Under the pieces are notes generated by a model. The model had not been told where the DNA came from. It searched no databases and saw nothing but the letters and a program-made list of their open reading frames with translations. From the NCBI GenBank assembly GCA_050288105.1, contig JBNKDE010000006.1, positions 224,968-288,967 of the forward strand: a DNA stretch of 64,000 bases, written 5' to 3'. Origin of the DNA: JACNJF01 sp050288105. GTDB lineage: Bacteria; Pseudomonadota; Gammaproteobacteria; GCA-001735895. Shown here one piece after another: positions 17,478-26,611 of this stretch. The translations under genes were made by a program, and so were the position numbers. Positions within the stretch are counted from its first letter, which is position 1. The number at the start of each line of letters is the position of its first letter.

Positions 17478-19670
17478 ATGAAAAATATTAAATTTATGAT
17501 GGCTCTGGTCGCTGCGCTGATGATTTCAGGATGTGGACCTGATTCGGCTACAAATCTGGAAGATTCTCTGGTTGATACACCTCCGTCCGCGGTAGGATCA
17601 GCAACTCCTTCAGCAAAGTTTGATCCTTCTAATTCGGTGATTCCTTTTCCAAATGATCTGCTATTTGCTAGGTCTGCTGACGGGACGCTGAATATTCCTG
17701 TGGCGGATGCGAGTGATTTGTCTGACCCGCAGGTTGCCCTGAATGCGCTTGATGGCTTTTCTACTAGCGCACCTCTTTCAGCTACTTTTTCTACTGCGAT
17801 TGACTCTTCATCTATTGGTGCGTCCAGTGTTAAGCTTTATCAGGTTACTTTATCGAGCACCCCTGGTGGCGCTCCTGTTGCTGTTAATACACAGCTGACC
17901 TATGGAGTAGATTATATAGCAGCGATTTCTTCAGTGGATAGTAGCCAGTCAACACTGGCTATTGTTCCCTTGAAACCATTCACTGAAAAATCTTCTTACT
18001 CGGTGGTAATCACAGATAGCTTGTTGGCCAGTGGCGGAGAAGCTTTTGGTCCATCGATTACCTATCGCTTGTTTAAGACACTGAGTTCTGCGCTTGATTG
18101 TAGTTATCCTATTGCATTGGATTATAGTAACTGCAATATACCTGGTGCATTTATTACTAAATTGTTAGCCGTATCCGATGAGGCTGAATTTAATACAACG
18201 CTTGCCTCTCTGGAGGGTCTCCGCCAGCTCATTACAGTAGCTGAATCCACTATTGCTGCATCTGACTCCTCTATTACTGCAGATGATATCATCCTCAGTT
18301 GGAGCTTCACCACTCAATCAGTGGGTGATGTTTTAACAAAGGTGCGTACTGATATTAGAGCTGGGGCTGTTCCAACCAGTGTTTTGGTGGACAGTGGAGC
18401 AAATTCGGCATTAGGTGCAGCAGATATTTATATAGGAACGCTTGATGTACCTTATTATTTAACAGCTGCTTCAGGAGTGAATGATGCAACACCATTATCC
18501 TCGTACTGGCAAGGTGCTGCTGGAAGCCTGTTGACAAGGTACAATACTACGCCTATTGCAACATCGACTCAGACGATTCCATTGATGGTTTCAGTACCTA
18601 TGACAGCGGAACCGGTCAGCGGCTATCCGGTAGTTATTTTTCAGCATGGCATAACAACCAACCGCGCTGTTATGCTGGCGTTGGCTGATTCTATGGCTGC
18701 TGCTGGCATGGCTGTAGTTGCTATTGATATGCCAATGCATGGGCTGACGGGTAATGAAACAGATGGTACGGAAAACTTTTACAAAAACGGTGCGTTAAAT
18801 ACTACCGAACGTACTTTTGATCTTGATCTAGTCGATAATACTAGCGGAACCAGTGGGCCGGATTCGATTACAGACTCATCGGGCAAACATTTTATCAATC
18901 TGACCAATCTGTTAAATACTCGTGACAATGTGCGTCAGGCTGTATCGGATCTGTTTACCCTGACTTATGCCCTTGAGGGGATGTCAGCGGGTGGTGCTAG
19001 CTTTGATACTTCGAAAATCTATTTTATAGGTCATTCTCTAGGTGCAATGGTTGGCACACCGTTCTTGGCGTTGGAGTCAAATATCAGAGATGCCGCGTTA
19101 GTTTTCGGAGGAAGCTCATTGCCGAAGATTCTTGATGGTTCGGCTGCTTTCTCACCGCAAATTGTGACTGGCCTTGCTGCTGCTGGTGTTAACAAAGGGA
19201 CAGCAGATTACGAGTCTTTTATTGGCGCAGCACAAACTGTTGTCGATTCTGCAGATCCCGTTAATTATGCATCTGATGCTGCGACCGGACGAGGTATACT
19301 GTTCTTTGAAATCGCAGGGGGGAGTTCTTCTCCTTCTGATCTGGTTGTACCTAATACAGTACCGGATACAAATGACAGTGGAAGTACTGTCGCTGCACCT
19401 TTGGCAGGAACTGATGCTCAGTTAGCACTTATGGGGTTGACCCAGGTTAATACTGATCAGGCAGGAGCTGACTTAAAACATAGTATTAAATTTGTAGTTG
19501 GTAACCATAGCTCCTTACTAAGCGGTGCAGCCGATAATTACAGTAGTGCAGAAACTAATGCTGCTGTGCGTGCAGAGATACAGACTATCATTGCGACATT
19601 CTTGGCATCAGATGGGGCGGTGGTCAATGTGAATGAAACTTTATCAGATACTTTATTAGAAGCGCCTTAG
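17478..19670 (+). CDS. Surface lipoprotein lipase/lysophospholipase, VolA-like
   Basis: A 730-residue predicted lipoprotein: a short signal peptide ends in the lipobox ISGC, with the lipidated cysteine at residue 19. The N-terminal half carries the bacterial virulence-factor lipase N-terminal region (KFDPSNSVIPFPNDLLF). The C-terminal half is an alpha/beta-hydrolase with GHSLG, nucleophile S520. The pairing with fadL matches the Vibrio VolA-FadL arrangement, where a surface lysophospholipase feeds fatty acids to FadL. I placed the start at the second ATG (17478), 8 bases after AGGAGG, because the first (17472) is too close. Its stop overlaps the convergent pdxB stop by 4 bp. Confidence 0.85.
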   Translation: MKNIKFMMALVAALMISGCGPDSATNLEDSLVDTPPSAVGSATPSAKFDPSNSVIPFPNDLLFARSADGTLNIPVADASDLSDPQVALNALDGFSTSAPLSATFSTAIDSSSIGASSVKLYQVTLSSTPGGAPVAVNTQLTYGVDYIAAISSVDSSQSTLAIVPLKPFTEKSSYSVVITDSLLASGGEAFGPSITYRLFKTLSSALDCSYPIALDYSNCNIPGAFITKLLAVSDEAEFNTTLASLEGLRQLITVAESTIAASDSSITADDIILSWSFTTQSVGDVLTKVRTDIRAGAVPTSVLVDSGANSALGAADIYIGTLDVPYYLTAASGVNDATPLSSYWQGAAGSLLTRYNTTPIATSTQTIPLMVSVPMTAEPVSGYPVVIFQHGITTNRAVMLALADSMAAAGMAVVAIDMPMHGLTGNETDGTENFYKNGALNTTERTFDLDLVDNTSGTSGPDSITDSSGKHFINLTNLLNTRDNVRQAVSDLFTLTYALEGMSAGGASFDTSKIYFIGHSLGAMVGTPFLALESNIRDAALVFGGSSLPKILDGSAAFSPQIVTGLAAAGVNKGTADYESFIGAAQTVVDSADPVNYASDAATGRGILFFEIAGGSSSPSDLVVPNTVPDTNDSGSTVAAPLAGTDAQLALMGLTQVNTDQAGADLKHSIKFVVGNHSSLLSGAADNYSSAETNAAVRAEIQTIIATFLASDGAVVNVNETLSDTLLEAP

Positions 19671-20821
19671 TTAGATAATCTGTTAACTTGAAATTGCAGC
19701 CCCTCAATAAGAGAGGCTGCTTTTTTTTGGGCTGTAACTCCACTTACTCTGTATTGTCCATATTCATAACGCAGTGGATAATTTTTTCTCAATAGATCAA
19801 ATGCTTTGGCCTGTTCACGGGGTTCAAGTTTACTCAGCGATAACAGCTTTTGATAATCCTTTTGTACCGGGTAGTGCTGTTGTAATAATGACGCCAGTAG
19901 CTCAATCTCATTGCTTTGATCTGCAAGTTGGATGATTTGCTTTTGTGGTAAGTGATCCTGCATTTTCCATTCAGATTCCTCCCCAAAATAATTGCAGGCC
20001 GCATCCAGAATCATTTGAGTGCCACGAAGTTTGCCTTCATAGCTGTATCCTGCGATATGTGGGCTGCCGAAGTCGACCTGTTTCAGTAGTTTTATGTTGA
20101 TCGACGGTTCGCCTTCCCAGGTATCCAGGAATACGGTTAAATCTTTTCTGCGCTGCAGTAAATCTGACAGTGCGAGGTTATCTATCACCGGCCCGCGAGC
20201 CGCATTGAATAAAATACATCCAGGCAGTAATTCCTCCAGTTGCTGTTCATTCAGTAGATGTTTGGTTGCATATTCACCGGTGTGGGTTAAGGGGACGTGC
20301 AGTGTGATGAAGTCACATTCGTGCAGGATAGTTTGCAGAGAGACGTAGTTTTCTCTGTCATCACCGGCATCCTGTTTTGGCGGATCGTTGATCAGGCAGT
20401 GAATGCCCAGAGCATCCAGTTTCTTTTTCACTCTTGATCCCACATTTCCACAACCGACTATACCTGCTGTTAGCTTAAACGGGTCAAAGCCTTTTTGCTG
20501 AGCCAGATAAAATAAAACATTGATGACATATTCGGCTGCGGATTCTGCATTGCAACCAGGCGCATTGGCAAAGCCTATGCCTTGCTCGCGCAGGTAATCG
20601 AGGTCAATATGGTCGGTGCCTATGGTGGCTGACGCGACGAATTTTACCGCGGTATTGTTCAGAAGCTGTTGATTTACTCTGGTGACTGAACGAACCAGCA
20701 GGCAGTCGCAGTCGATTAAATCCTGTTGTTGCATTTCCCTGCCGGGGAGGGTGGTGACATTGCCCAGGTCCTGGAAGGCTTCTCTGGCAAAAGGAATGTT
20801 TTCGTCAGCTATGATTTTCAT
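19667..20821 (-). CDS. pdxB: Erythronate-4-phosphate dehydrogenase
   Basis: A 384-residue D-isomer-specific 2-hydroxyacid dehydrogenase that starts MKIIADENIPFA, as PdxB does. The Rossmann fingerprint GIVGCGNVGSRVK and the catalytic region with SPHIAGYSYEGK are visible. The C-terminal extension after the catalytic core separates PdxB from ordinary phosphoglycerate dehydrogenases. It oxidises 4-phosphoerythronate in pyridoxal phosphate biosynthesis. The gene is convergent with the VolA-like lipase, the stops overlapping by 4 bp. Confidence 0.95.
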   Translation of the reverse strand: MKIIADENIPFAREAFQDLGNVTTLPGREMQQQDLIDCDCLLVRSVTRVNQQLLNNTAVKFVASATIGTDHIDLDYLREQGIGFANAPGCNAESAAEYVINVLFYLAQQKGFDPFKLTAGIVGCGNVGSRVKKKLDALGIHCLINDPPKQDAGDDRENYVSLQTILHECDFITLHVPLTHTGEYATKHLLNEQQLEELLPGCILFNAARGPVIDNLALSDLLQRRKDLTVFLDTWEGEPSINIKLLKQVDFGSPHIAGYSYEGKLRGTQMILDAACNYFGEESEWKMQDHLPQKQIIQLADQSNEIELLASLLQQHYPVQKDYQKLLSLSKLEPREQAKAFDLLRKNYPLRYEYGQYRVSGVTAQKKAASLIEGLQFQVNRLSN

Positions 20822-20916
20822 GTGATGTCGATAGGTAAATGCGTAATCGGAAACGAATATATTGAAGGCGGATATTACCGATTTATTTTTGCTGCACGTT
20901 AATCCAGGTCAAATAT

Positions 20917-22065
20917 CTATTCGATACAGAATCGATGGATGAGCTTTTCCAGCAGTGCTACGGTCGGTTTGATCTGGTCTGCTGGCAGGTATTCATCGGG
21001 TTGATGCGCCTGCCTAATTGATCCGGGGCCGAGTACGATGGTTTCGCATCCTAGTTGGTTGAAGTAGGGCGCTTCGGTACCAAATGCGACCGCTTTACTT
21101 TGTTGCTGTGTAGACTGCTCCAGGAAACGGTTAATCAAGCTGTTTTCATCGGTACGCATGGCAGGTATGCCATCAAACAGGATAGTAAATTCAACCTTCA
21201 TATGACGGCGTTCAGCAACCTCTGTGGCCAGTTCTCTGATGCGTTTACGCAAGGGTTCCATCTGCATCCCGGGCAAAAACCTCAGGTCAATATGGAGTTC
21301 ACAGTCTCCACAGATCCGGTTCGGGTTATCACCTCCATGTATATGACCCAGATTCAGGGTAGGGGTTGAGACATCAAACGCCGGGTTGCTAAATTGCTTC
21401 TGTAGCTCCTGTCTGAATAGCATCAACTGATGCATGTATTCATGCATGGCTTCAAGTGCATTGTTACCAAGCGCGGGGTCACTGGAATGACCGCTTTGCC
21501 CGATGAAGCGAATAGCTTCCATCAATATGCCTTTATGCTCTCGAATTGGTTTCAGGTCAGTCGGTTCTCCAATCACGCAATAGCGCCCGAGCTTTTCTCC
21601 ATTGCTGGCGAGTAATTTGGCGCCTGACATGGTGGTTTCTTCATCGGCTGTCGCAATGATGGTGAGGGGGCGGTGGTACTGTTTTGCTTTAAAAGCCTGG
21701 CTGGCAGTTATCGCCATCGCGAGAAAGCTTTTCATGTCACAACTACCCAGTCCATAAAATCGGTTATCACGCTCTTCAAATAGAAAGGGGTCAGACTTCC
21801 AGAGGGCTTCATCACAGGGGACGGTATCGGTATGTCCAGACAAAATCAAACCATCAGAGCCGGTTCCCAGGGTTGCAATGAGATTGTATTTACCAGCTTC
21901 AACCGCCTGTCTGGAGACAGTAAATCTAGCACTATCTAGCCAGTCAGCCAGTTTATCAATAACAGGCTGGTTGCTCATGTCGAGTTCAGGGCGTGAACAG
22001 CTAATGGAAGGAGTCGCGATCAGTTGCGACATCATACTAATCAGGTCTGGAGTTGGATTGCTCAC
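20917..22065 (-). CDS. argE: Acetylornithine deacetylase
   Basis: A 382-residue M20-family zinc amidohydrolase. The zinc-binding motifs are LSGHTDTVPCD, GLGSCDMKSFLAM, ATADEETTMSGA and GEPTDL, and the C-terminal ligand histidine lies in PGSIRQAHQPDEYL. The order and phrases match ArgE, which removes the acetyl group from N-acetylornithine in arginine synthesis. DapE and succinyl-diaminopimelate relatives are less similar in these phrases. In many gammaproteobacteria argA follows argE; here two unknown genes lie upstream instead. Confidence 0.92.
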   Translation of the reverse strand: MSNPTPDLISMMSQLIATPSISCSRPELDMSNQPVIDKLADWLDSARFTVSRQAVEAGKYNLIATLGTGSDGLILSGHTDTVPCDEALWKSDPFLFEERDNRFYGLGSCDMKSFLAMAITASQAFKAKQYHRPLTIIATADEETTMSGAKLLASNGEKLGRYCVIGEPTDLKPIREHKGILMEAIRFIGQSGHSSDPALGNNALEAMHEYMHQLMLFRQELQKQFSNPAFDVSTPTLNLGHIHGGDNPNRICGDCELHIDLRFLPGMQMEPLRKRIRELATEVAERRHMKVEFTILFDGIPAMRTDENSLINRFLEQSTQQQSKAVAFGTEAPYFNQLGCETIVLGPGSIRQAHQPDEYLPADQIKPTVALLEKLIHRFCIE

Positions 22066-22155
22066 TTAGGGTTATACACCATGTCCGGTGAGGGAGTTTT
22101 TAAGACTATGCAAAGCCTGCAATAGTTGCAAGCTTCCTCAATACTGGAGAACATT

Positions 22156-22629
22156 TTATTCAGGCTTTTTTTTCTGGCGACGACGTCGACGCGGCGGTGG
22201 CGGGTGGTGCGATATGGAAGAAATCAGAGTATGAAAAGGGAACTGCTGCAGATCCCCTGAATATTCAACAGCGGCTTGTTCGATTAATTCGTAGATATCG
22301 TCAATGGGTGTATCTGGCTGATTAGGCAATTCAGGATTTAATCCCAGTAATGCCCCTTTTTGCACCTGGATTTCTTTACTATGCGGGAGCAGGTTTCCAA
22401 CGATCTCACTTAAGCCCAGGGCAAATCGTGCCTGTTTACGGGTTTCATTGAGGAATGTTGCACAGTTTTTTTGGGCTACATCCTGTGAGCAACGAATACC
22501 CTCGCGTTCAGCAAGGTTAAACTTCTGTTGATAACGACAGTAGCAGTTCAGTGTAAGTATGGATTTTTCAAAAACACAGCGCGTATGGTTGATGCTATGG
22601 TAGGTGCTGCGGTACTCGTTCTCGTCCAT
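22156..22629 (-). CDS. Unknown cysteine-containing protein with basic C-terminal tail
   Basis: A 157-residue protein I do not recognise. It has five cysteines in the N-terminal third (C18, C29, C31, C47, C56), including a C-x-C pair in NCYCRYQQKF. An acidic middle follows, and a very basic end HHPPPPRRRRRQKKKPE. There is no signal peptide or membrane helix. The cysteine spacing could bind a metal or an Fe-S cluster, and the tail could bind nucleic acid; both are guesses. It starts 20 bp after the stop of the next gene upstream (22650-22892) on the same strand, so the two probably form an operon. Confidence 0.7.
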   Translation of the reverse strand: MDENEYRSTYHSINHTRCVFEKSILTLNCYCRYQQKFNLAEREGIRCSQDVAQKNCATFLNETRKQARFALGLSEIVGNLLPHSKEIQVQKGALLGLNPELPNQPDTPIDDIYELIEQAAVEYSGDLQQFPFHTLISSISHHPPPPRRRRRQKKKPE

Positions 22630-22649
22630 ATTTTAAAATCTGCAAACTG

Positions 22650-22892
22650 CTATTTTTCCCATTCCATGATAACCGGGGCTTCTCGTTTCTCCATCAACAT
22701 CTCTTCAGCCTGTAATTCGGATTCGGCAAAAATAATCCTGTAAAGCTGTTTTGCATCGGTAGTCTGCCCCGATCTTAATGTGCGGACTGTTTGTTTAGCC
22801 GTTTTGTAATCCTCATAACGATCAACCTTTTGTAGATTGGTTGCAATGTTTGAGGGCCCATGAGTAACCTTATATATGTAGTAATATGGCAT
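22650..22892 (-). CDS. Unknown small protein (80 aa)
   Basis: An 80-residue soluble protein starting MPYYYIYKVTHG, rich in charged residues, with a predicted long helix near IIFAESELQAEEMLMEKRE. I recognise the general look of a conserved small proteobacterial protein but cannot give a function. It is the first gene of a two-gene unit with the cysteine-containing protein and is divergent from aapJ across 240 bp. Confidence 0.65.
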   Translation of the reverse strand: MPYYYIYKVTHGPSNIATNLQKVDRYEDYKTAKQTVRTLRSGQTTDAKQLYRIIFAESELQAEEMLMEKREAPVIMEWEK

Positions 22893-23078
22893 AAAATTTA
22901 AAAAACCTAGTAAAATAGTCAGGTATTATACATTAGTATATAGTGAAATAAAATAAGGCTTTGGCCGTCATTGAATGAAAACTCCCGTGCTTTATGTTGG
23001 TGCGATTGTTTGTAGTGAGTGCCGAGACAAATTCAGCTTGCAATCAGACATCAGAGTGTTACATTTGGACACAGTCAG

Positions 23079-23094
23079 TAGTTTTTTAAAACTA
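23079..23094. promoter_or_regulatory. Palindrome upstream of aapJ, possible operator
   Basis: A perfect inverted repeat TAGTTTT-TT-AAAACTA lies 38 bp upstream of the aapJ start within the 240-bp divergent gap (22893-23132). It has no following T-run and is AT-only at its core, so an operator or promoter element is more likely than a terminator. No regulator is identified. Confidence 0.35.
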
Positions 23095-23132
23095 TTGTCA
23101 TCCAAAAATCAAAAATATCTGAGGGGATATTC

Positions 23133-24140
23133 ATGAAAAAAATCACTTCAACTTTATTGTTGACTTCTCTTCTAGCAATTACCGCTAATTCAGCAAATGC
23201 GGACACGCTTGATTCGGTAAAAAGTAAAGGTTATGTCCAATGCGGCGTAAGTACTGGTTTACCGGGGTTCTCTAATGCAGATGCGTCTGGAAACTGGCAA
23301 GGACTGGACGTTGATGTTTGTCGCGCAGTTGCTGCTGCAGCTCTGGGTGATGCTAGTAAAGTCAAATTCACACCTTTAACTGCAAAAGAGCGTTTTACTG
23401 CGCTACAGTCTGGTGAGATTGATATGCTTTCTCGTAACACCACCTGGACTCTGACTCGTGATGCTTCGCTGGGTCTTAACTTTGCCGGCGTTAACTACTA
23501 TGACGGTCAGGGTTTCATGGTCACCAAGGCGCTTGGTGTTAAAAGTGCGAAAGAGCTGGATGGTGCAGCAGTATGTATTCAGGCCGGTACTACTACTGAG
23601 CTGAACCTCGCTGACTATTTCCGTCAAAATGGAATGAGTTACAAGTCAGTTACCTATGATACCTCTGATGCAACAATCAAAGGTTTCGAAGCCGGTCGTT
23701 GTGACATGCTGACCTCCGATCAGTCTCAGCTCTATGCGTTACGTATTAAACTGAAAAATCCTGATTCGGCAATTGTGCTTCCAGAAGTTATTTCAAAAGA
23801 GCCTCTGGGACCCGTGGTACGCCAGGGTGATGATAAGTGGTTTAATATCGTTAAATGGTCTCTGATGGCAATGGTTAATGCTGAAGAGTTAGGTATCACC
23901 ATGGGTAATGCAAAAAGCATGATGGGCAGTGAAAACCCTGAAGTTGGCCGTTTCATGACAGGTCAGGGCGAAAAGCTGGGCCTGGGTGATGACTGGGCAT
24001 TTAACATTGTCAGTCAGGTTGGTAACTACGGTGAAGCATTTGAAAGAAATGTGGGCATGGGTTCACCATTAAAAATCTCTCGCGGTTTAAATGCACTGTG
24101 GAGCAAAGGCGGACTGCAGTACGCACCTCCTATCCGTTAA
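23133..24140 (+). CDS. aapJ: General L-amino-acid ABC transporter substrate-binding protein AapJ
   Basis: A 335-residue periplasmic binding protein with a clean signal peptide (MKKITSTLLLTSLLAITANSANA). The mature part has the family phrases VKSKGYVQCGVSTGLPGFS, GLDVDVCRAVAAA and RNTTWTLTRDASLGL, typical of AapJ/BztA. It captures a broad range of L-amino acids and hands them to AapQM. A strong hairpin separates it from aapQ, which should keep the binding protein more abundant than the membrane parts. GAGGGG lies just upstream of the ATG. Confidence 0.95.
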   Translation: MKKITSTLLLTSLLAITANSANADTLDSVKSKGYVQCGVSTGLPGFSNADASGNWQGLDVDVCRAVAAAALGDASKVKFTPLTAKERFTALQSGEIDMLSRNTTWTLTRDASLGLNFAGVNYYDGQGFMVTKALGVKSAKELDGAAVCIQAGTTTELNLADYFRQNGMSYKSVTYDTSDATIKGFEAGRCDMLTSDQSQLYALRIKLKNPDSAIVLPEVISKEPLGPVVRQGDDKWFNIVKWSLMAMVNAEELGITMGNAKSMMGSENPEVGRFMTGQGEKLGLGDDWAFNIVSQVGNYGEAFERNVGMGSPLKISRGLNALWSKGGLQYAPPIR

Positions 24141-24150
24141 TACGGGATCT

Positions 24151-24185
24151 AAAGGGACATGTTTAACATGTCCCTTTTCTGTTTT
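24151..24185 (+). terminator. Hairpin between aapJ and aapQ (partial terminator or mRNA stabiliser)
   Basis: An 11-bp perfect stem AAAGGGACATG/CATGTCCCTTT (24151-24161 with 24167-24177) has a 5-nt loop and is followed by TCTGTTTT. It lies 11 bp after the aapJ stop and 108 bp before aapQ. In binding-protein operons such hairpins commonly raise the level of the first gene. Confidence 0.75.
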
Positions 24186-24292
24186 AGACCCGTAATCCAA
24201 TACGTCTTATTGCAGGATGCGGGTTTGAAACCGATAGTTGTAAGTTTAAATAATCAAAAAAATAAAATCTTTCCAATTATACGGAGCGGAGC

Positions 24293-25480
24293 ATGTCTGA
24301 TAATGATTCGGAAATAAAACCGTCCAAACCGGCAGTGTGGAATGATCCACAATATCGCGCCCTGTTTTTTCAAATCGTACTGGTCCTGGCACTGGGCTAC
24401 TTTTTGGTATCCATTGTCGATAACACGTTAAAGAATATGGAATCCCGCGGGATTTCAACTGGTTTTGCTTTTCTGAGTGAACCTGCCGGCTTTGGTATTT
24501 TGCAAAGCCTTATTGAATTTAATGAATCCCATACCTATGGTCGTACGTTCTTTGTCGGTTTGCTAAATACCCTGCTGGTTTCGGTGCTGGGTATTTTCTG
24601 TGCCACCATTGTTGGTTTTATCATGGGTATAGCCAGGCTTTCACATAACTGGTTGATTGCCAAGCTGGCAACGGTCTATATCGAAACTTTTAGAAATATC
24701 CCTCTGCTGCTACAGATCTTTTTCTGGTATTTCGCGGTATTGGGTGCTCTGCCATCGGTGAGACAGAGTCTATCTCTGGGCGCAGGTATCGAGTTTAATA
24801 ATCGTGGACTTTATCTTCCTGCTCCTGTCCCCCAGGATGGCTTTGCTATTGTCGGCTGGCTTTTCGTGATTGGGGTAGTGGGCGCATTTTTTATAAGTCG
24901 TTGGGCTCGTAAACGCCAGGACGCTACCGGGCAACAGTTTCCGGTGTTCTATGCCTCACTGGGTATCATTATTGGTATTCCATTGATTGTGTTCCTGTTA
25001 ATGGGTTCCCCGCTGGTGTGGGATTACCCAGAACTTAAGGGGTTCAATTTTAAAGGGGGTACTGCAATTATTCCTGAGTTGCTGGCATTGCTCCTGGCTT
25101 TAACAATCTACACGGGCACCTTTATCGCAGAAACCGTACGTGCTGGTATCAATGCGGTGAGTCACGGACAGACTGAAGCTTCTCTGGCGCTGGGTTTATC
25201 GCGTGGTCAAACGATGCGCCTGATTATCATCCCGCAGGCGATGCGAGTCATCATTCCACCACTGACCAGTCAGTACCTGAATCTGGCCAAGAACTCGTCT
25301 TTAGCAACAGCCGTTGGTTACCCTGATATTGTTGCCGTGTTCATGGGGACAACCCTCAACCAGACGGGGCAGGCGGTTGAGATTACTGCCATGACGATGG
25401 CGGTTTATCTCACAATCAGTTTGACCATTTCATTTCTGATGAACTGGTACAACAAGAAAATGGCTCTGATAGAGCGATAG
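24293..25480 (+). CDS. aapQ: Amino-acid ABC transporter permease AapQ
   Basis: A 395-residue inner-membrane permease of the His/Glu/Gln/Arg family, longer than typical (about 220-250), as expected for AapQ. The HEAT-type permease signature RTFFVGLLNTLLVSVLG and the ABC-contact EAA loop (SHGQTEASLALGLSRGQTMRLI) are visible. The N-terminus has a hydrophobic segment at about residues 24-46, and further membrane segments follow. It pairs with AapM. The gene starts 152 bp after aapJ and lies 10 bp before aapM. Confidence 0.94.
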   Translation: MSDNDSEIKPSKPAVWNDPQYRALFFQIVLVLALGYFLVSIVDNTLKNMESRGISTGFAFLSEPAGFGILQSLIEFNESHTYGRTFFVGLLNTLLVSVLGIFCATIVGFIMGIARLSHNWLIAKLATVYIETFRNIPLLLQIFFWYFAVLGALPSVRQSLSLGAGIEFNNRGLYLPAPVPQDGFAIVGWLFVIGVVGAFFISRWARKRQDATGQQFPVFYASLGIIIGIPLIVFLLMGSPLVWDYPELKGFNFKGGTAIIPELLALLLALTIYTGTFIAETVRAGINAVSHGQTEASLALGLSRGQTMRLIIIPQAMRVIIPPLTSQYLNLAKNSSLATAVGYPDIVAVFMGTTLNQTGQAVEITAMTMAVYLTISLTISFLMNWYNKKMALIER

Positions 25481-25490
25481 GGGGAAAGCG

Positions 25491-26606
25491 ATGACGACTG
25501 AAACTTACGAACCAGGCCACCATCCCAGCTTACCCCCACCGGTTAATACGACGGGGTTGATAGGCTGGTTGCGCGTTAATTTATTTGATGGCTATGTCAA
25601 TACAGGGTTATCACTTTTTGCGATATACCTGCTTTATTTATATATCCCGCCGTTGATTAACTGGGTATTTATTGATTCTGTGTGGTCGGGTGATAGCAGA
25701 GCAGTATGCGAGGCTGATGGCGTAGGCGCGTGCTGGGCATTTATTAATAGCCGCTTTCCCCAGTTTATGTATGGATTCTATCCGGATGAACTGTACTGGC
25801 GTCCGAATCTAGCAGGTATTCTGTTAATTTTATTGATGGTCCCCCTGTTCATTAAATCATTTAGCAGAAAGTGGATGCTGGGCGGATTTATTCTGTTCGT
25901 GTATCCCTTTATTGCTTATGTTTTGATTCATGGCGGCAGTTTCGGGCTGGAAACCGTACCTACTAACAAATGGGGTGGCCTGATGCTAACCCTGGTACTG
26001 TCAGCGGTTGGTATTGTTGCCTCACTACCTATTGGCATTATTCTGGCCCTGGGTAGACGCTCTGACATGCCTATTGTGAAATCCGTATGCGTGATCTATA
26101 TCGAGTTCTGGCGTGGTGTACCATTGATTACGGTACTCTTTATGTCCTCTGTTATGTTGCCGCTATTTTTTCCTGAGGGAACAGATTTCGATAAGCTGTT
26201 GCGCGCAATGATCGGGATTATCATGTTCCAGTCAGCCTATATGGCAGAGGTTGTTAGAGGTGGATTGCAGGCCATTCCTAAAGGTCAGTATGAAGCAGCC
26301 GCTGCTCTAGGATTAAGTTACTGGAAGAGCATGGCATTGATTATTCTGCCTCAGGCACTCAAGCTGGTTATTCCCGGAATCGTAAATACATTTATCGCGT
26401 TATTTAAAGATACGACTCTGGTACTGATTATTGGGCTATTTGATCTGCTCGCGATTATTCAGCAGGCTAATTCAGATTCCGCCTGGCTTGGCTTCGATAC
26501 TGAGGGTTATGTTTTTGCCGCCGCTATTTTTTGGGTGTTCTGTTTCAGTATGTCTCGATACAGTATTGCACTCGAAGCTAAACTCCATACTGGACATAAA
26601 AGGTAA
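25491..26606 (+). CDS. aapM: Amino-acid ABC transporter permease AapM
   Basis: A 371-residue second permease with the same layout: a long extra N-terminal region with several membrane helices, then the conserved core GLMLTLVLSAVGIVASLPIG and the EAA loop GQYEAAAALGLSYWKSMALI. It should form a heterodimer with AapQ. Close spacing (10 bp before, 5 bp after) shows co-transcription with aapQ and aapP. Confidence 0.94.
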   Translation: MTTETYEPGHHPSLPPPVNTTGLIGWLRVNLFDGYVNTGLSLFAIYLLYLYIPPLINWVFIDSVWSGDSRAVCEADGVGACWAFINSRFPQFMYGFYPDELYWRPNLAGILLILLMVPLFIKSFSRKWMLGGFILFVYPFIAYVLIHGGSFGLETVPTNKWGGLMLTLVLSAVGIVASLPIGIILALGRRSDMPIVKSVCVIYIEFWRGVPLITVLFMSSVMLPLFFPEGTDFDKLLRAMIGIIMFQSAYMAEVVRGGLQAIPKGQYEAAAALGLSYWKSMALIILPQALKLVIPGIVNTFIALFKDTTLVLIIGLFDLLAIIQQANSDSAWLGFDTEGYVFAAAIFWVFCFSMSRYSIALEAKLHTGHKR

Positions 26607-26611
26607 TATCC

